The position numbers were made by a program, and so were the translations under genes. Below the pieces are notes generated by a model. The model saw nothing but the letters and a program-made list of their open reading frames with translations, was not told where the DNA came from and did no database searches. This document shows positions 9,008 through 16,772 of a stretch of DNA of 64,000 bases, piece by piece. Source of the stretch: Parcubacteria group bacterium (GTDB lineage Bacteria; Patescibacteria; ABY1; Buchananbacterales; UBA6539); contig NYZP01000001.1 of the NCBI GenBank assembly GCA_002687175.1, positions 160,422 through 224,421 of the forward strand, given 5' to 3'. Numbering within the stretch: position 1 is the first letter of the stretch; each line of letters starts with the position of its first letter.

Positions 9008-9020
9008 AAATTAGTGATAA

Positions 9021-9587
9021 TTAACGGTAGCCCCTTAATTCGACTGAAAAATTTGCCGTGGTACTGGCATTATAATCCGGTAAATTACTAGGATTTTTGT
9101 AAGACACAATAAGTTCAATATTGATATTTTTTGTTCGAGTTAAATAAGATAAGTCAGTAAAGTTACCAGTAATATTTACTCGCGTACTGTTTAAATCCTC
9201 GGCCGTGGCTACCCCCAACTGTCTGGTTATTTTATTATCTAGTGAATCAAAATTATAAGTTATATCATCTCCCGGCATAGTTAAAACTAAGGTGTCGGCG
9301 GCTAAACTACCAATCGCCTGAGCCGATTTTATGTCTTTGGTTAAGGTATTAGAAATAAATCTTATATTTTGATTAACGTCGCTACTGGCATAACCACGAA
9401 TTTGACCACTAATTAAATCTAAAATTAAATAGGAGATACTAACCAAAATAATACCAACAATTAAAATATAAATTATCATTTCAATTAATGTAAACCCACC
9501 ACCTTTTTTAATAGTTGAGTATATCTTTTCTCTCTTTCCCCATAAAAGGTGGGGGGTGAACCCAGATTTTAAGTTAGATTTATTCAT
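9021..9587 (-). CDS. Prepilin-type minor pilin with a 63-bp insertion in its leader
   Basis: A 188-residue prepilin. The real cleavage motif GGG|FTLIEMIIYILIVG sits unusually far in, at about residue 31. Upstream is a second, partial pilin start (SGFTPHLLWGK), because a 63-bp in-frame segment bounded by inverted repeats (9494-9507 and 9544-9557) lies inside the leader. After the helix comes a PilW/GspJ-like beta domain (ASSDVNQNIRFISNTLTKDIKSA). Its ATG overlaps the stop of the upstream broken gene as ATGA. Confidence 0.88.
   Translation of the reverse strand: MNKSNLKSGFTPHLLWGKREKIYSTIKKGGGFTLIEMIIYILIVGIILVSISYLILDLISGQIRGYASSDVNQNIRFISNTLTKDIKSAQAIGSLAADTLVLTMPGDDITYNFDSLDNKITRQLGVATAEDLNSTRVNITGNFTDLSYLTRTKNINIELIVSYKNPSNLPDYNASTTANFSVELRGYR
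9494..9557. repeat. 63-bp inverted-repeat insertion element in a prepilin leader (copy 1)
   Basis: The ends are AAAAGGTGGGGGGT and its near-perfect inverse ACCCACCACCTTTT (13 of 14 positions), enclosing about 36 bp. It duplicates the GGGTT(C/T)AC codons for Gly-Phe-Thr on both sides and keeps the reading frame. An element of the same length sits at the same codon of the prepilin gene at 47011. Confidence 0.75.
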
Positions 9588-10066
9588 GGTGTGTAATTAA
9601 TTTTAATTTCTTGAAATATTGGCGTGTCTAATCCGTCACCACTCAAAAAAAGTTTATACTTTAGCCATTGATCATCATTATGACCATTGGTTAAAGGAAT
9701 TAAAATCTCGGCTCCATCATCATAAAAACTTCCCGCCCCAGTCGGCCCCATCCAGGCTGACCAAGTACCAGGTGAACCACCGTCGTCAGGAGCTGTGGCA
9801 AGTTGTACTTGGATATCTTCAGCCCCTGAAGGCAGGGTCTCTAGTCAAAATAAAAAATTAAATGATGCGACATTAGTAGTATCAAAAGCTGATGATTCTA
9901 AAATACCGTTAGTGGCATAACCCGAACCTGAATCTTCTCCCCAGCCAATCCGTACATTGTCAAGCTGAACTTGTTGACTACCATCGCCAGTTAAAAAAGC
10001 CTGAAACGTAATCTCATGAAATAAAACGACGATACTGCTACTTAGTAATATCGTTGATGTTTTTTA
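9584..10066 (-). pseudogene. Broken secreted/pilus-associated protein gene with an internal TGA
   Basis: No complete gene fits this stretch, but one minus-strand frame is clearly protein-like. It reads TFQAFLTGDGSQQVQLDNV, later AFDTTNVASFNFLF, then TGA (9843-9845), then LETLPSGAEDIQVQLATAPD, GTWSAWMGPTGAGSFYDDG and finally IFQEIKINYTP before a TGA that overlaps the next start. The beta-rich pattern resembles sandwich domains of secreted proteins. The N-terminus is missing: upstream there is only a hairpin and a stop. I read it as a truncated gene with an internal stop. Confidence 0.7.
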
Positions 10067-10094
10067 CACTCTTATATTGTGATTAATCGAGAGA

Positions 10095-10883
10095 CTATAC
10101 TTCCGGATGAACCGTTTTAACCAATAGCCTTAGAGCTTCAACTAGCCTAGGGCCTGGTCGATTTAGCAAGGAATCATTAAAGACAAAAATATTGTTATTT
10201 TTAACAGCCGTTAATTTATCATAACCAGGACGTTTTTTCACTGTTTCAATGCTGGCTTGATCGGCAAAACCGCACCAACTTAAAATAATGTACTCTGGAT
10301 CAAACTCAATTAACTGCTCCGTGGTAACCGCTGTGCTGTAAACCCCTGATTTTATCAAAGGGTAATCAGTTTGGGCCATGGCTACAATATCCGGTACCCA
10401 ATTACCAGAAACCGTTGGTGGCTTATGCCATTCTTCAATATATAACCGTGGTTTAGTTGTTGCATACTGCAAACTGTCTTGAATCTCGTCAAATTGGTTA
10501 ACCATTTTTTCAATCAATATTGTAGCCTGATCTTCTCTGCCAGTTAACTGACCAATTTGAAAAATACTGTCATACACTTCGTCTAAAGTTTTAGGCCGAA
10601 CAGCCACAATATTTAAATCTGAATCTTGATAACGTTTAGTTATATCATCCTGAACAAAAGTGGAAGTTAAAATCAAATCTGGGTGTAAGGAATTGACTAG
10701 ATCATCATTAACATCAATCCAGCCACCAACCATTTTTTTTGAGTTAGCGTCATTAGGAAAATCGCAAAACCGGGTTACCCCCACAATACTTTCTTCTAAG
10801 CCTAAAGCGTACAAAATTTCAGTATTGCTTGGTGCCAAACTGATGATCCGACGATATTTTGTTCTGATCATATTAAGTAACAT
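10095..10883 (-). CDS. BtuF/TroA-type substrate-binding protein, apparently without a signal peptide
   Basis: A 262-residue periplasmic-binding-fold protein of the cobalamin/iron type (COG0614-like): RRIISLAPSNTEILYALGL at the start, SLHPDLILTSTF, and the IEFDPEYIILSWCG and NRPGPRLVEAL regions are typical. Family members capture B12 or siderophores for ABC transporters. No signal sequence or lipobox is seen and no permease or ATPase gene is nearby, so transport is doubtful and the ligand unknown. Its ATG overlaps the previous stop by one base. Confidence 0.8.
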   Translation of the reverse strand: MLLNMIRTKYRRIISLAPSNTEILYALGLEESIVGVTRFCDFPNDANSKKMVGGWIDVNDDLVNSLHPDLILTSTFVQDDITKRYQDSDLNIVAVRPKTLDEVYDSIFQIGQLTGREDQATILIEKMVNQFDEIQDSLQYATTKPRLYIEEWHKPPTVSGNWVPDIVAMAQTDYPLIKSGVYSTAVTTEQLIEFDPEYIILSWCGFADQASIETVKKRPGYDKLTAVKNNNIFVFNDSLLNRPGPRLVEALRLLVKTVHPEV

Positions 10884-11254
10884 TATAATCCAAAAAATTT
10901 CTTAGCATCTTTAATATCTTTTTTAATTTGTTTTTGTAATTCCGCTATACTGGGAAATCTTTCCACTTCCCGGAATCTAAAAATTAATTTTTTTTCAACA
11001 GTTTTATTATATAAGTCTTGTCTTAAAGTTAATAAATGTGTTTCACAGGTAGCTCCTTTTAAACTAAAAGTTTTGGTCGGTCCTAAATGGGTGATCCCGG
11101 GATAAAATTTTTCTTTAATTTTAATTAAAGAAAAATATACTCCCCACTGCTTCTTCTTTATACTGTTAGGAACTGCAATATTAATAGTTGGAAAACCTAA
11201 CTTTTTTCCCTGACGCTTACCTTTTTTTACCTTGCCTGATAAAGTAAGAAACAT
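10883..11254 (-). CDS. Stand-alone riboflavin kinase (RibF C-terminal domain)
   Basis: A 123-residue flavokinase domain that phosphorylates riboflavin to FMN. Family signs are SGKVKKGKRQGKKLGFPTIN near the N-terminus (the GFPTxN motif), GVYFSLIKI and ETHLLTL, and RFREVERFPSIAEL at the end. The usual N-terminal FAD synthetase domain of bacterial RibF is absent, so this form would make only FMN; a separate adenylyltransferase is not in the window. Confidence 0.85.
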   Translation of the reverse strand: MFLTLSGKVKKGKRQGKKLGFPTINIAVPNSIKKKQWGVYFSLIKIKEKFYPGITHLGPTKTFSLKGATCETHLLTLRQDLYNKTVEKKLIFRFREVERFPSIAELQKQIKKDIKDAKKFFGL

Positions 11255-11259
11255 AGAGT

Positions 11260-11994
11260 TTATTGTTTGGTGATAACTCCTAAATTAACAACCAACAGCT
11301 CAAACACTGAAGCTAATATAGTTAATAACACCAGACCTAAAAAAGTAATGACTAATAACTGATTTTGAGCACCACCGGCCAAGCTCAATACTCCGGCAAA
11401 GAAAATTAAAATTACTAACAGTGGTAAGATAGAAATTAGTACCACAATAGATGAATTTAAAACTCGTCGTTTTTTAAAACGATCACCTAAAATCTGACCA
11501 AAACGATACCACACAATGGCACTACTGGCGGCAAACAGAAAAACTACCAGCAGCGGGATAAAAGCGATAAAAATTCCCTCGACTTCAAATAATGAACCTA
11601 GAATTGAAAAACCAATAAAGCCGAACAGAAATGCCAAAAATAAGGCAATATTAAAACCAAAGAGTACCAGCCCATTTTTCAAAATTTGTTCTTTAGCCTT
11701 TTCTCGATTTCTTTGCTTTACTTTTTTTATTACCCCCATAAAATTTTTTGTTATTTTTAAATTATTGATTCTTTCTCTAATTTTTAATAAACGACGGTTG
11801 ACTTTTGGCGTGATTTTACTGTAATCACTTTTAATCATCAACGAATACAAGGCAACCGCAAAACCAATCAAGAAAACTCCTGGTAAAATTGGCAAAAACA
11901 CGCCTAGGGCTCCCAGCAATAAAACAAGTAAGATTATAATTAATAGTACAAACTCAATGGCCAAGGCTAAAATTAAGGTGATGTTCTTAAGCAT
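11260..11994 (-). CDS. Multi-pass membrane protein of unknown function
   Basis: A 244-residue protein with four to six hydrophobic segments. The first pair has GALGVFLPILPGVFLIG, reminiscent of small DUF454/DUF456-like membrane proteins. A basic cytoplasmic stretch (about 60-100, with KVNRRLLKIRERINNLK) separates it from the C-terminal helices. It lies just upstream of the flavokinase on the same strand. No function can be assigned. Confidence 0.7.
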   Translation of the reverse strand: MLKNITLILALAIEFVLLIIILLVLLLGALGVFLPILPGVFLIGFAVALYSLMIKSDYSKITPKVNRRLLKIRERINNLKITKNFMGVIKKVKQRNREKAKEQILKNGLVLFGFNIALFLAFLFGFIGFSILGSLFEVEGIFIAFIPLLVVFLFAASSAIVWYRFGQILGDRFKKRRVLNSSIVVLISILPLLVILIFFAGVLSLAGGAQNQLLVITFLGLVLLTILASVFELLVVNLGVITKQ

Positions 11995-12037
11995 TTTATT
12001 GACATTTTTGTTTTATTGGCTACCAAATTGATATTTT

Positions 12038-12991
12038 TTATTTCTTTCCTAAAAATTTTCTAACCTTGGGAAGCTGTCCAGCACTGCCAAGTTTCTTATT
12101 TTTGTTAACAATATACTTAGCATATTCGGCCATAAAGATTTTGCCTGGACCACGTAAGTCAAAAACTTCTGGTTGATCACGAAAAACTTCACGGTGAACT
12201 CTGGTCCAAACTAATCGACCATCGGTATCAATATTAACCTTGGTCACTCCTAACTTAGCGGCTTTTTTAAACTGATTTTCATCAACTCCTTTAGCACCGC
12301 CTAACTTTCCTCCGGCGGCATTAATTCGCTTAACCTCATCCTGCGGTATAGAACTGGAGCCATGCATCACTAACGGAAATTTAGGTGCTAATTTTTGAAT
12401 TCTTTTTAAAATATCAAAATGGATGGCCTGACTACCTGAAAACTTATAGGCTCCATGACTGGTACCAATGGCACAAGCCAAGCTGTCACAGCCAGTCTGG
12501 TTAATAAAATCTTTAGCCTCTTCCGGATCAGTCAAATGAGCATCCTTCTCATCAACGGCAATGTGCTCCTCCACTCCTCCCAATTGACCAAGCTCGGCTT
12601 CAACAGTAATTTTTTTGGCATGAGCGGCCTTTACTACCTTTTTAGTTATGGACACATTATTTTTAAAATCTTGATCTGAAGCATCTATCATCACCGAAGA
12701 GTAAAAACCACTTTTGATTGAGTCTAGGCAGCTTTCTAAATCTCCATGATCAAGATGAACGGCAAACACCGCCTTAGGAAAAATTTGTTCCGCCGATTTT
12801 ATCATGCCTTCTAATAAAAGTTTATCAGTATAAGCTCTGGCACCTCTAGAGATTTGAATAATGAAAGGTGCTTGGCTGTCAATATTACCACGGAATAATC
12901 CCATGATCTGTTCGGCATTGTTTATATTGTAAGCGCCAAGGGCATATTTACCATAAGCGTGTTGAAATAATTTTTTGGTTGAAACAATCAT
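12038..12991 (-). CDS. Class II fructose-bisphosphate aldolase
   Basis: Zinc-dependent aldolase cleaving or forming fructose 1,6-bisphosphate, 317 residues. The metal and catalytic motif HLDHGD is at 79-84 and the second motif (VEAELGQLGG, EEH) follows. The phosphate-binding HGSSSIP and the late VNIDTDGRL region are intact. It lies nine bases from the GlpX-type bisphosphatase gene, so the pair covers two consecutive gluconeogenic steps. Confidence 0.93.
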   Translation of the reverse strand: MIVSTKKLFQHAYGKYALGAYNINNAEQIMGLFRGNIDSQAPFIIQISRGARAYTDKLLLEGMIKSAEQIFPKAVFAVHLDHGDLESCLDSIKSGFYSSVMIDASDQDFKNNVSITKKVVKAAHAKKITVEAELGQLGGVEEHIAVDEKDAHLTDPEEAKDFINQTGCDSLACAIGTSHGAYKFSGSQAIHFDILKRIQKLAPKFPLVMHGSSSIPQDEVKRINAAGGKLGGAKGVDENQFKKAAKLGVTKVNIDTDGRLVWTRVHREVFRDQPEVFDLRGPGKIFMAEYAKYIVNKNKKLGSAGQLPKVRKFLGKK

Positions 12992-12999
12992 AATGTAAT

Positions 13000-13950
13000 T
13001 TAAATTTTATGATGAGTAGTGATATAACGGACAGTACCTGATTTTCCTCTCATTACCACTGAGTGGGTTATCAGATGATTCTCTTTATAGATTATGCCAT
13101 CGATTAAAGGACCCCCCAAAATTCCAGTTGCCGTGAAGGTTAATTGATCACCTTGAGCCATGCTTTCAGCATTAAATAAATAGTTAATGTCTTTAATCTT
13201 GGCTTTAGTTAAACATTTTAAAATATCCTTTTCGTCCTCATCAGAACGTGGGTTAAACCGACAAATAATTTCACCGCCATAGATCTTCATTGGTACAGCA
13301 GCCAGAACCGCTTCAGTACTACCACCGACCCCCATTAATAAATCAATCCCTGAATCGGGCATACAAGTAGCAATCGCTCCAGCCACATCACCATCAGTAA
13401 TAAATTTTATCCTAGCACCAGCCTGTCTAATTTCCCCAACTAATTTTTTATGTCGAGGTCGATCCATAACCATTACGGTAATCTCGCTCACTTTTTTACC
13501 TAACGCTTTAGCAGTTTTTTTGATATTGTCTTTGACTGGAGCATCGAGCTCAATTACTTTAGCCGCTTGTGGCCCAGCGGCAATCTTATTCATATAAGTA
13601 TCTGGGGCGTGTAAAATTTTGCCTTTAGCCCCGGTGACAATCATTGATTGGGCATTACTACGACCGTGAGCTACGCTGTCGGTTGCTTCAAGAGGATCAA
13701 TTGCTAAATCCATTTTTGGGCCTTTACCAGCACCAACTTTTTCGCCGGTATACAATTTTGGGGCCTCATCTTTTTCACCTTCACCAATCACCACTTCACC
13801 TGCAAAATCAACTTGATTAAATCGATCACGCATTTCATCCACTGCCGCTTTGTCAGCCGCCTTAGGATCTTTTTTCCCCACCCATTTAGCGGCGGCAATT
13901 GCGGCCGCTTCGGTCACTCGGACAAATTCTAAAGCTAGGTTACGGTCCAT
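13000..13950 (-). CDS. glpX: Class II fructose-1,6-bisphosphatase (GlpX)
   Basis: Hydrolyses fructose 1,6-bisphosphate to fructose 6-phosphate. At 316 residues it has the normal GlpX length. Signature stretches are the N-terminal EAAAIAAAKWVGKKDPKAADKA, the metal-site IGEGEKDEAP, the DPLEATD motif with the following HGRSNA, and MGVGGSTEAVL. It is paired with the aldolase downstream. A palindrome-rich spacer lies upstream. Confidence 0.95.
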   Translation of the reverse strand: MDRNLALEFVRVTEAAAIAAAKWVGKKDPKAADKAAVDEMRDRFNQVDFAGEVVIGEGEKDEAPKLYTGEKVGAGKGPKMDLAIDPLEATDSVAHGRSNAQSMIVTGAKGKILHAPDTYMNKIAAGPQAAKVIELDAPVKDNIKKTAKALGKKVSEITVMVMDRPRHKKLVGEIRQAGARIKFITDGDVAGAIATCMPDSGIDLLMGVGGSTEAVLAAVPMKIYGGEIICRFNPRSDEDEKDILKCLTKAKIKDINYLFNAESMAQGDQLTFTATGILGGPLIDGIIYKENHLITHSVVMRGKSGTVRYITTHHKI

Positions 13951-14398
13951 AAATTCATTAAATAATACTCGTTAATTATATCAAAAAACCGCCCATAAGG
14001 CGATTTTTCGTACCTCTGAAAGTTCGTTTTTTATGTCTTCATACTCTTGGTATCCCTTCGGGGAGCTACTTTTGTAACCAAAAGTAGCCAAAAGTTCCGG
14101 GGGCCTTTATTCGCCTTATGGGCGGTTTACCTATAGCTCTCTCGCCAGGGGCTCAGAACGGCCCCCGGACCCCCGCCCACAAGAACATTACTGTGGTATT
14201 AAATCTATAGAGGCAAAATCATTAGCAAAAAACTAATAAATGGGGGTTTGGGGGCGGCGCCTTAGCGCCCCTATAGATACGGCAGAGGGTTAATCAACGT
14301 GATAGCGATTCGCCGCCCCCAAGAGTTTTCTGACCACTTTTGCGGCCAAAAGTGGTCACCGCCGTCAGGCAGAACAATACCACACGGGTGACAAAAAT
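13951..14398. repeat. Gene-free, palindrome-rich GC island between glpX and the copper-type cluster
   Basis: This 450-bp spacer has no credible gene. It contains a 15-bp inverted pair (ACCGCCCATAAGGCG near 13989 and its inverse near 14112), a perfect 10-bp hairpin GCTACTTTTG-TAAC-CAAAAGTAGC (14066-14089), a similar GACCACTTTTG/CAAAAGTGGTC hairpin (about 14332-14358), and an inverted GGGGGCGGCG/CGCCGCCCCC pair about 80 bases apart. A CCGCCGTCAGGC motif near 14361 recurs near 37533. It is much more GC-rich than the flanking genes. Confidence 0.7.
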
Positions 14399-14884
14399 TT
14401 AAATCTGATCAGCAATAGCAATATCGTACTTTTCCGAAATAATCTGCTGAATTGTTTTGAGGTGCTGCTCACCAACTTCTTCAGTAATAGCGGTGGCAAA
14501 ATATTCAGCTAATAGTGGATTACCATGACCTTCTAGAATTTCACCAATGCACTCACCACAAGGATGCCTGCCATCAACAATATCAACTAAACAATGACAA
14601 CTAGCTCCCTCACCATGGCCAGGAGTTTTTTCCAAACAGTAAGTACAAGGTTTCTCTAAACAACAAGCATAATCACCATGGGTCATCATTTCTCCCATCA
14701 TCGAATTCTTCATGGTAATAAAATGCTCTCGATTATGTTCCATATTACCAAAACTGATATCAGCCATCATATGATGTCGGCTACCGCTGAAACCACCAAA
14801 AAAACCAAAGCTAATAACAACTATTACCGCTAAAAGCAAAACCATACTAGAATAAAACGGAAATTTATTATTTAAGTTATTCAT
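14399..14884 (-). CDS. Cys/His/Met-rich membrane-anchored protein, putative copper binder
   Basis: From the ATG at 14884 the protein is 161 residues: one N-terminal membrane helix (SSMVLLLAVIVVISFGFF), then a segment rich in His, Met and Cys (RHHMM, MKNSMMGEMMTHGDYACC, CTYC, CHC, CGEC). Such residue use suggests soft-metal binding outside the membrane. It ends the DUF411-containing operon, ten bases after that gene. An upstream in-frame start would overlap the DUF411 gene and is not needed. Confidence 0.7.
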   Translation of the reverse strand: MNNLNNKFPFYSSMVLLLAVIVVISFGFFGGFSGSRHHMMADISFGNMEHNREHFITMKNSMMGEMMTHGDYACCLEKPCTYCLEKTPGHGEGASCHCLVDIVDGRHPCGECIGEILEGHGNPLLAEYFATAITEEVGEQHLKTIQQIISEKYDIAIADQI

Positions 14885-14894
14885 GTTTTTGAGA

Positions 14895-15377
14895 TTAAAA
14901 ATTAATTGAATTAGTAACTGCACCATCATGCAGGGCAAAGATCTTAAAATCTCCCCTCTTAATTCCTGGCATGCCTGATGAACCAGCCGGCATTCCCGGC
15001 AAAGCAACAACCTCTAAATCAGGGTTTTGCTCTCTAATCATGGTTACGGCATCCAAAGGAACATGACCTTCAATAGCCACGTCATCCATTACCGTAGTAT
15101 GACAACTTTGCATGTTGTGCGGGATATTATACTTATCTTTAATATCAGCAGTATCGTTAGTAGACACTACCGTGACATCATAACCATTTTTCTTAAGATA
15201 AGAAATATAGTTAACGCAACAACCACATGACAGCGATTTATAGACAGTTACTTTTGGACCTGTACCGTTAGATATTGGATCGGTTGAATCACCAGAAAAG
15301 ACTAGAGCAATAATAACCGCAATCATTGCACCCCCAATGAAACCATACATTAAATTTTTATTAAGAGTATTATTCAT
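14895..15377 (-). CDS. DUF411 family metal-binding protein
   Basis: A 160-residue protein with an N-terminal membrane anchor (about 10-28) and a DUF411 domain: VTVYKSLSCGCCVNYISYLK, then SCHTTVMDDVAIEGHVP and a PGMPAGSSGMPG turn. DUF411 proteins are commonly found with copper and other metal resistance genes, and the CGCC motif is a likely thiol metal site. It is the middle gene of a three-gene cluster. Confidence 0.88.
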   Translation of the reverse strand: MNNTLNKNLMYGFIGGAMIAVIIALVFSGDSTDPISNGTGPKVTVYKSLSCGCCVNYISYLKKNGYDVTVVSTNDTADIKDKYNIPHNMQSCHTTVMDDVAIEGHVPLDAVTMIREQNPDLEVVALPGMPAGSSGMPGIKRGDFKIFALHDGAVTNSINF

Positions 15378-15447
15378 AAAATATTTTGATTAATCATAAC
15401 AAAAAAACCTACTCTTAAATTCAAAGAATAAGCTTATTAAATCTTAG

Positions 15448-15828
15448 CTAGTAAATTTTGGGATGAATACTCCCCTGACTAAATAGAGGGGTTAAATAGA
15501 CAAACAGTTTAAAATCACCAAACTGTTGATGAATATTTTTAAAATAATTATTGACTGAATTTAAATTTTTATATAAATGCTTAATCAGCAGTAAGAATAA
15601 AACGCTTACCGATAAACCTAAAATCAAGACATCAGCTGTTGCCAGAACAGTATTTTTGATTACTCCTAAATATTGGGCTTGGCACATGTTCTGATGACCC
15701 ATCATTAAACAATGAGAATGGGATCCAAAGATTACAAAAATACTGGCATAAAGTAATATACCAACCATGCCAAAAACAAAAGCGGTCAGTATGGTGGTTC
15801 TGCCAATATTTTTTAAATTTTTAATCAT
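15448..15828 (-). CDS. Small membrane protein with a His/Met/Cys loop
   Basis: From the ATG at 15828 it is 126 residues. Two membrane helices flank a loop SHSHCLMMGHQNMCQAQY that could bind copper or another soft metal. The upstream start at 15855 is unlikely, because the promoter -10 box at 15847-15852 overlaps it. It is the first gene of the cluster with DUF411 and the Cys-rich protein. Confidence 0.6.
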   Translation of the reverse strand: MIKNLKNIGRTTILTAFVFGMVGILLYASIFVIFGSHSHCLMMGHQNMCQAQYLGVIKNTVLATADVLILGLSVSVLFLLLIKHLYKNLNSVNNYFKNIHQQFGDFKLFVYLTPLFSQGSIHPKIY

Positions 15829-15846
15829 ATTAATTCTTATAATATT

Positions 15847-15875
15847 ATTATACAACTACATTTAGTAGTAGTCAA
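15847..15875 (-). promoter_or_regulatory. Promoter with embedded dyad (possible repressor operator) for the copper-type cluster
   Basis: On the minus strand TTGACT (15870-15875), a 17-base spacer and a perfect TATAAT (15847-15852). The spacer holds the dyad ACTAC-N5-GTAGT (15855-15869), similar in form to BlaI/MecI/CopY-type operators. A repressor bound there would block RNA polymerase. No regulator gene is adjacent, so the regulator is unknown. Confidence 0.7.
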
Positions 15876-15897
15876 ATTAAGTGAATTTTTTAAATTA

Positions 15898-15931
15898 AAA
15901 AATCTCCCTTGTTCATCCTTGAACAAGGGAG
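15898..15931 (-). terminator. Terminator of the VWA gene
   Basis: A perfect 12-13 bp stem (CTCCCTTGTTCA paired with its inverse) with a very short loop, followed on the minus strand by a six-T run. Confidence 0.85.
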
Positions 15932-15949
15932 GTGGTACCGCGGCAAGAC

Positions 15950-16606
15950 TTACAAATCTCTGGGTTTGAAACCACCCATGGACGTTTGTGTCATACTCAT
16001 GGTTGCGTCTCTGACACCTTGTGGTGTGGCCACTACAGTTACTGCGTGCTCGTCATCCGTTGGAAAACCCATGCCTTTGGCCAGTTCCTTGGCATCAATA
16101 CCAATGCCGAAAGTCAAAAGTTCCCAACCCAGTGACTGTGCCTCGGCGGCGATGGCTTGCAGCGCTTCCGGCTGCAAAGATTTATCCGATTCATTATCAT
16201 CGCCGTCGCTGAAAACACCGATCACTACTCTGGTATCATCCCGCAATTCTGTCGGAATTCGCGACCGGTAAAAATTGAGAAGATCGTTAATGGTCTTATT
16301 GACCGTTTCCCAAAGTAGGGTCATGGCATGAGGACGATAGCCCTCAAGCATACCGAAGTCTTCCACTGGCATCAAGGGAATCTTCACCTCATTGTCACTG
16401 GCGAAAGTGATGACCGCACAAAGATATTGTCGTCCATCATCACATTTCCTTAATGCTTCGTGATGGGCGTCCATCGCTTCCGGCGGTGTATTTCCATACT
16501 CCTCCATCGAGCCTGATTCATCAAGAATCGATACAGCAATAGTGGTCGCCTTCCCAGTGGTAATCTTCGTTTGAGCTGGTACTATCGCAAACCCATTTTC
16601 GGTCAT
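15950..16606 (-). CDS. von Willebrand factor A (VWA) domain protein
   Basis: A 218-residue protein that is essentially one VWA domain, with the metal-ion-dependent adhesion motif DESGS, a threonine in MTLLWETV and IGVFSDGDDNES as the late Asp motif. VWA proteins usually mediate metal-dependent protein contacts; a TerY-like role is possible but unproven. No signal peptide. The start follows AAAGGAGGG eight bases upstream, which argues against the more upstream ATG (16645). It is a single-gene unit with its own promoter and terminator and visibly higher GC than its neighbours. Confidence 0.85.
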   Translation of the reverse strand: MTENGFAIVPAQTKITTGKATTIAVSILDESGSMEEYGNTPPEAMDAHHEALRKCDDGRQYLCAVITFASDNEVKIPLMPVEDFGMLEGYRPHAMTLLWETVNKTINDLLNFYRSRIPTELRDDTRVVIGVFSDGDDNESDKSLQPEALQAIAAEAQSLGWELLTFGIGIDAKELAKGMGFPTDDEHAVTVVATPQGVRDATMSMTQTSMGGFKPRDL

Positions 16607-16682
16607 AATCCAGCCCTCCTTTCTTGTTAGTGAAACCTCCATCAAGAAGTTGACATCAGCAAAATACTGAGCAACTGTTGAT

Positions 16683-16709
16683 GTTATACTAATTATTAAA
16701 TTTTGTCAA
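16683..16709 (-). promoter_or_regulatory. Probable promoter of the VWA gene
   Basis: On the minus strand TTGACA (16704-16709) is followed 15 bases later by TATAAC (16683-16688). The spacing is short for sigma-70, so strength is uncertain. A leader of about 70 bases separates it from the start codon. Confidence 0.6.
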
Positions 16710-16714
16710 TACTA

Positions 16715-16772
16715 AAAACCGCCTTTCCTTGTTAATTCGCCACACCAGTGATTTAACAAGATAAACGGTTTA
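16715..16772 (-). terminator. Long hairpin terminator after the sugar dehydrogenase gene
   Basis: On the minus strand an outer AACCG/CGGTT pair and an inner CTTGTTAA/TTAACAAG pair form an extended imperfect stem ending in a T-run, immediately after the stop codon at 16773. Confidence 0.65.

Noticed and set aside
9843..9845. TGA read as glycine or tryptophan (alternative genetic code)
   Set aside because: Many intact genes here end in TGA and overlap the next start as ATGA; no other in-frame TGA was seen, so a mutation in one gene is more likely.
10095..10883. Complete vitamin B12 or siderophore ABC transporter locus
   Set aside because: Only a binding-protein-like gene without a signal peptide is present; no permease or ATPase gene is adjacent.
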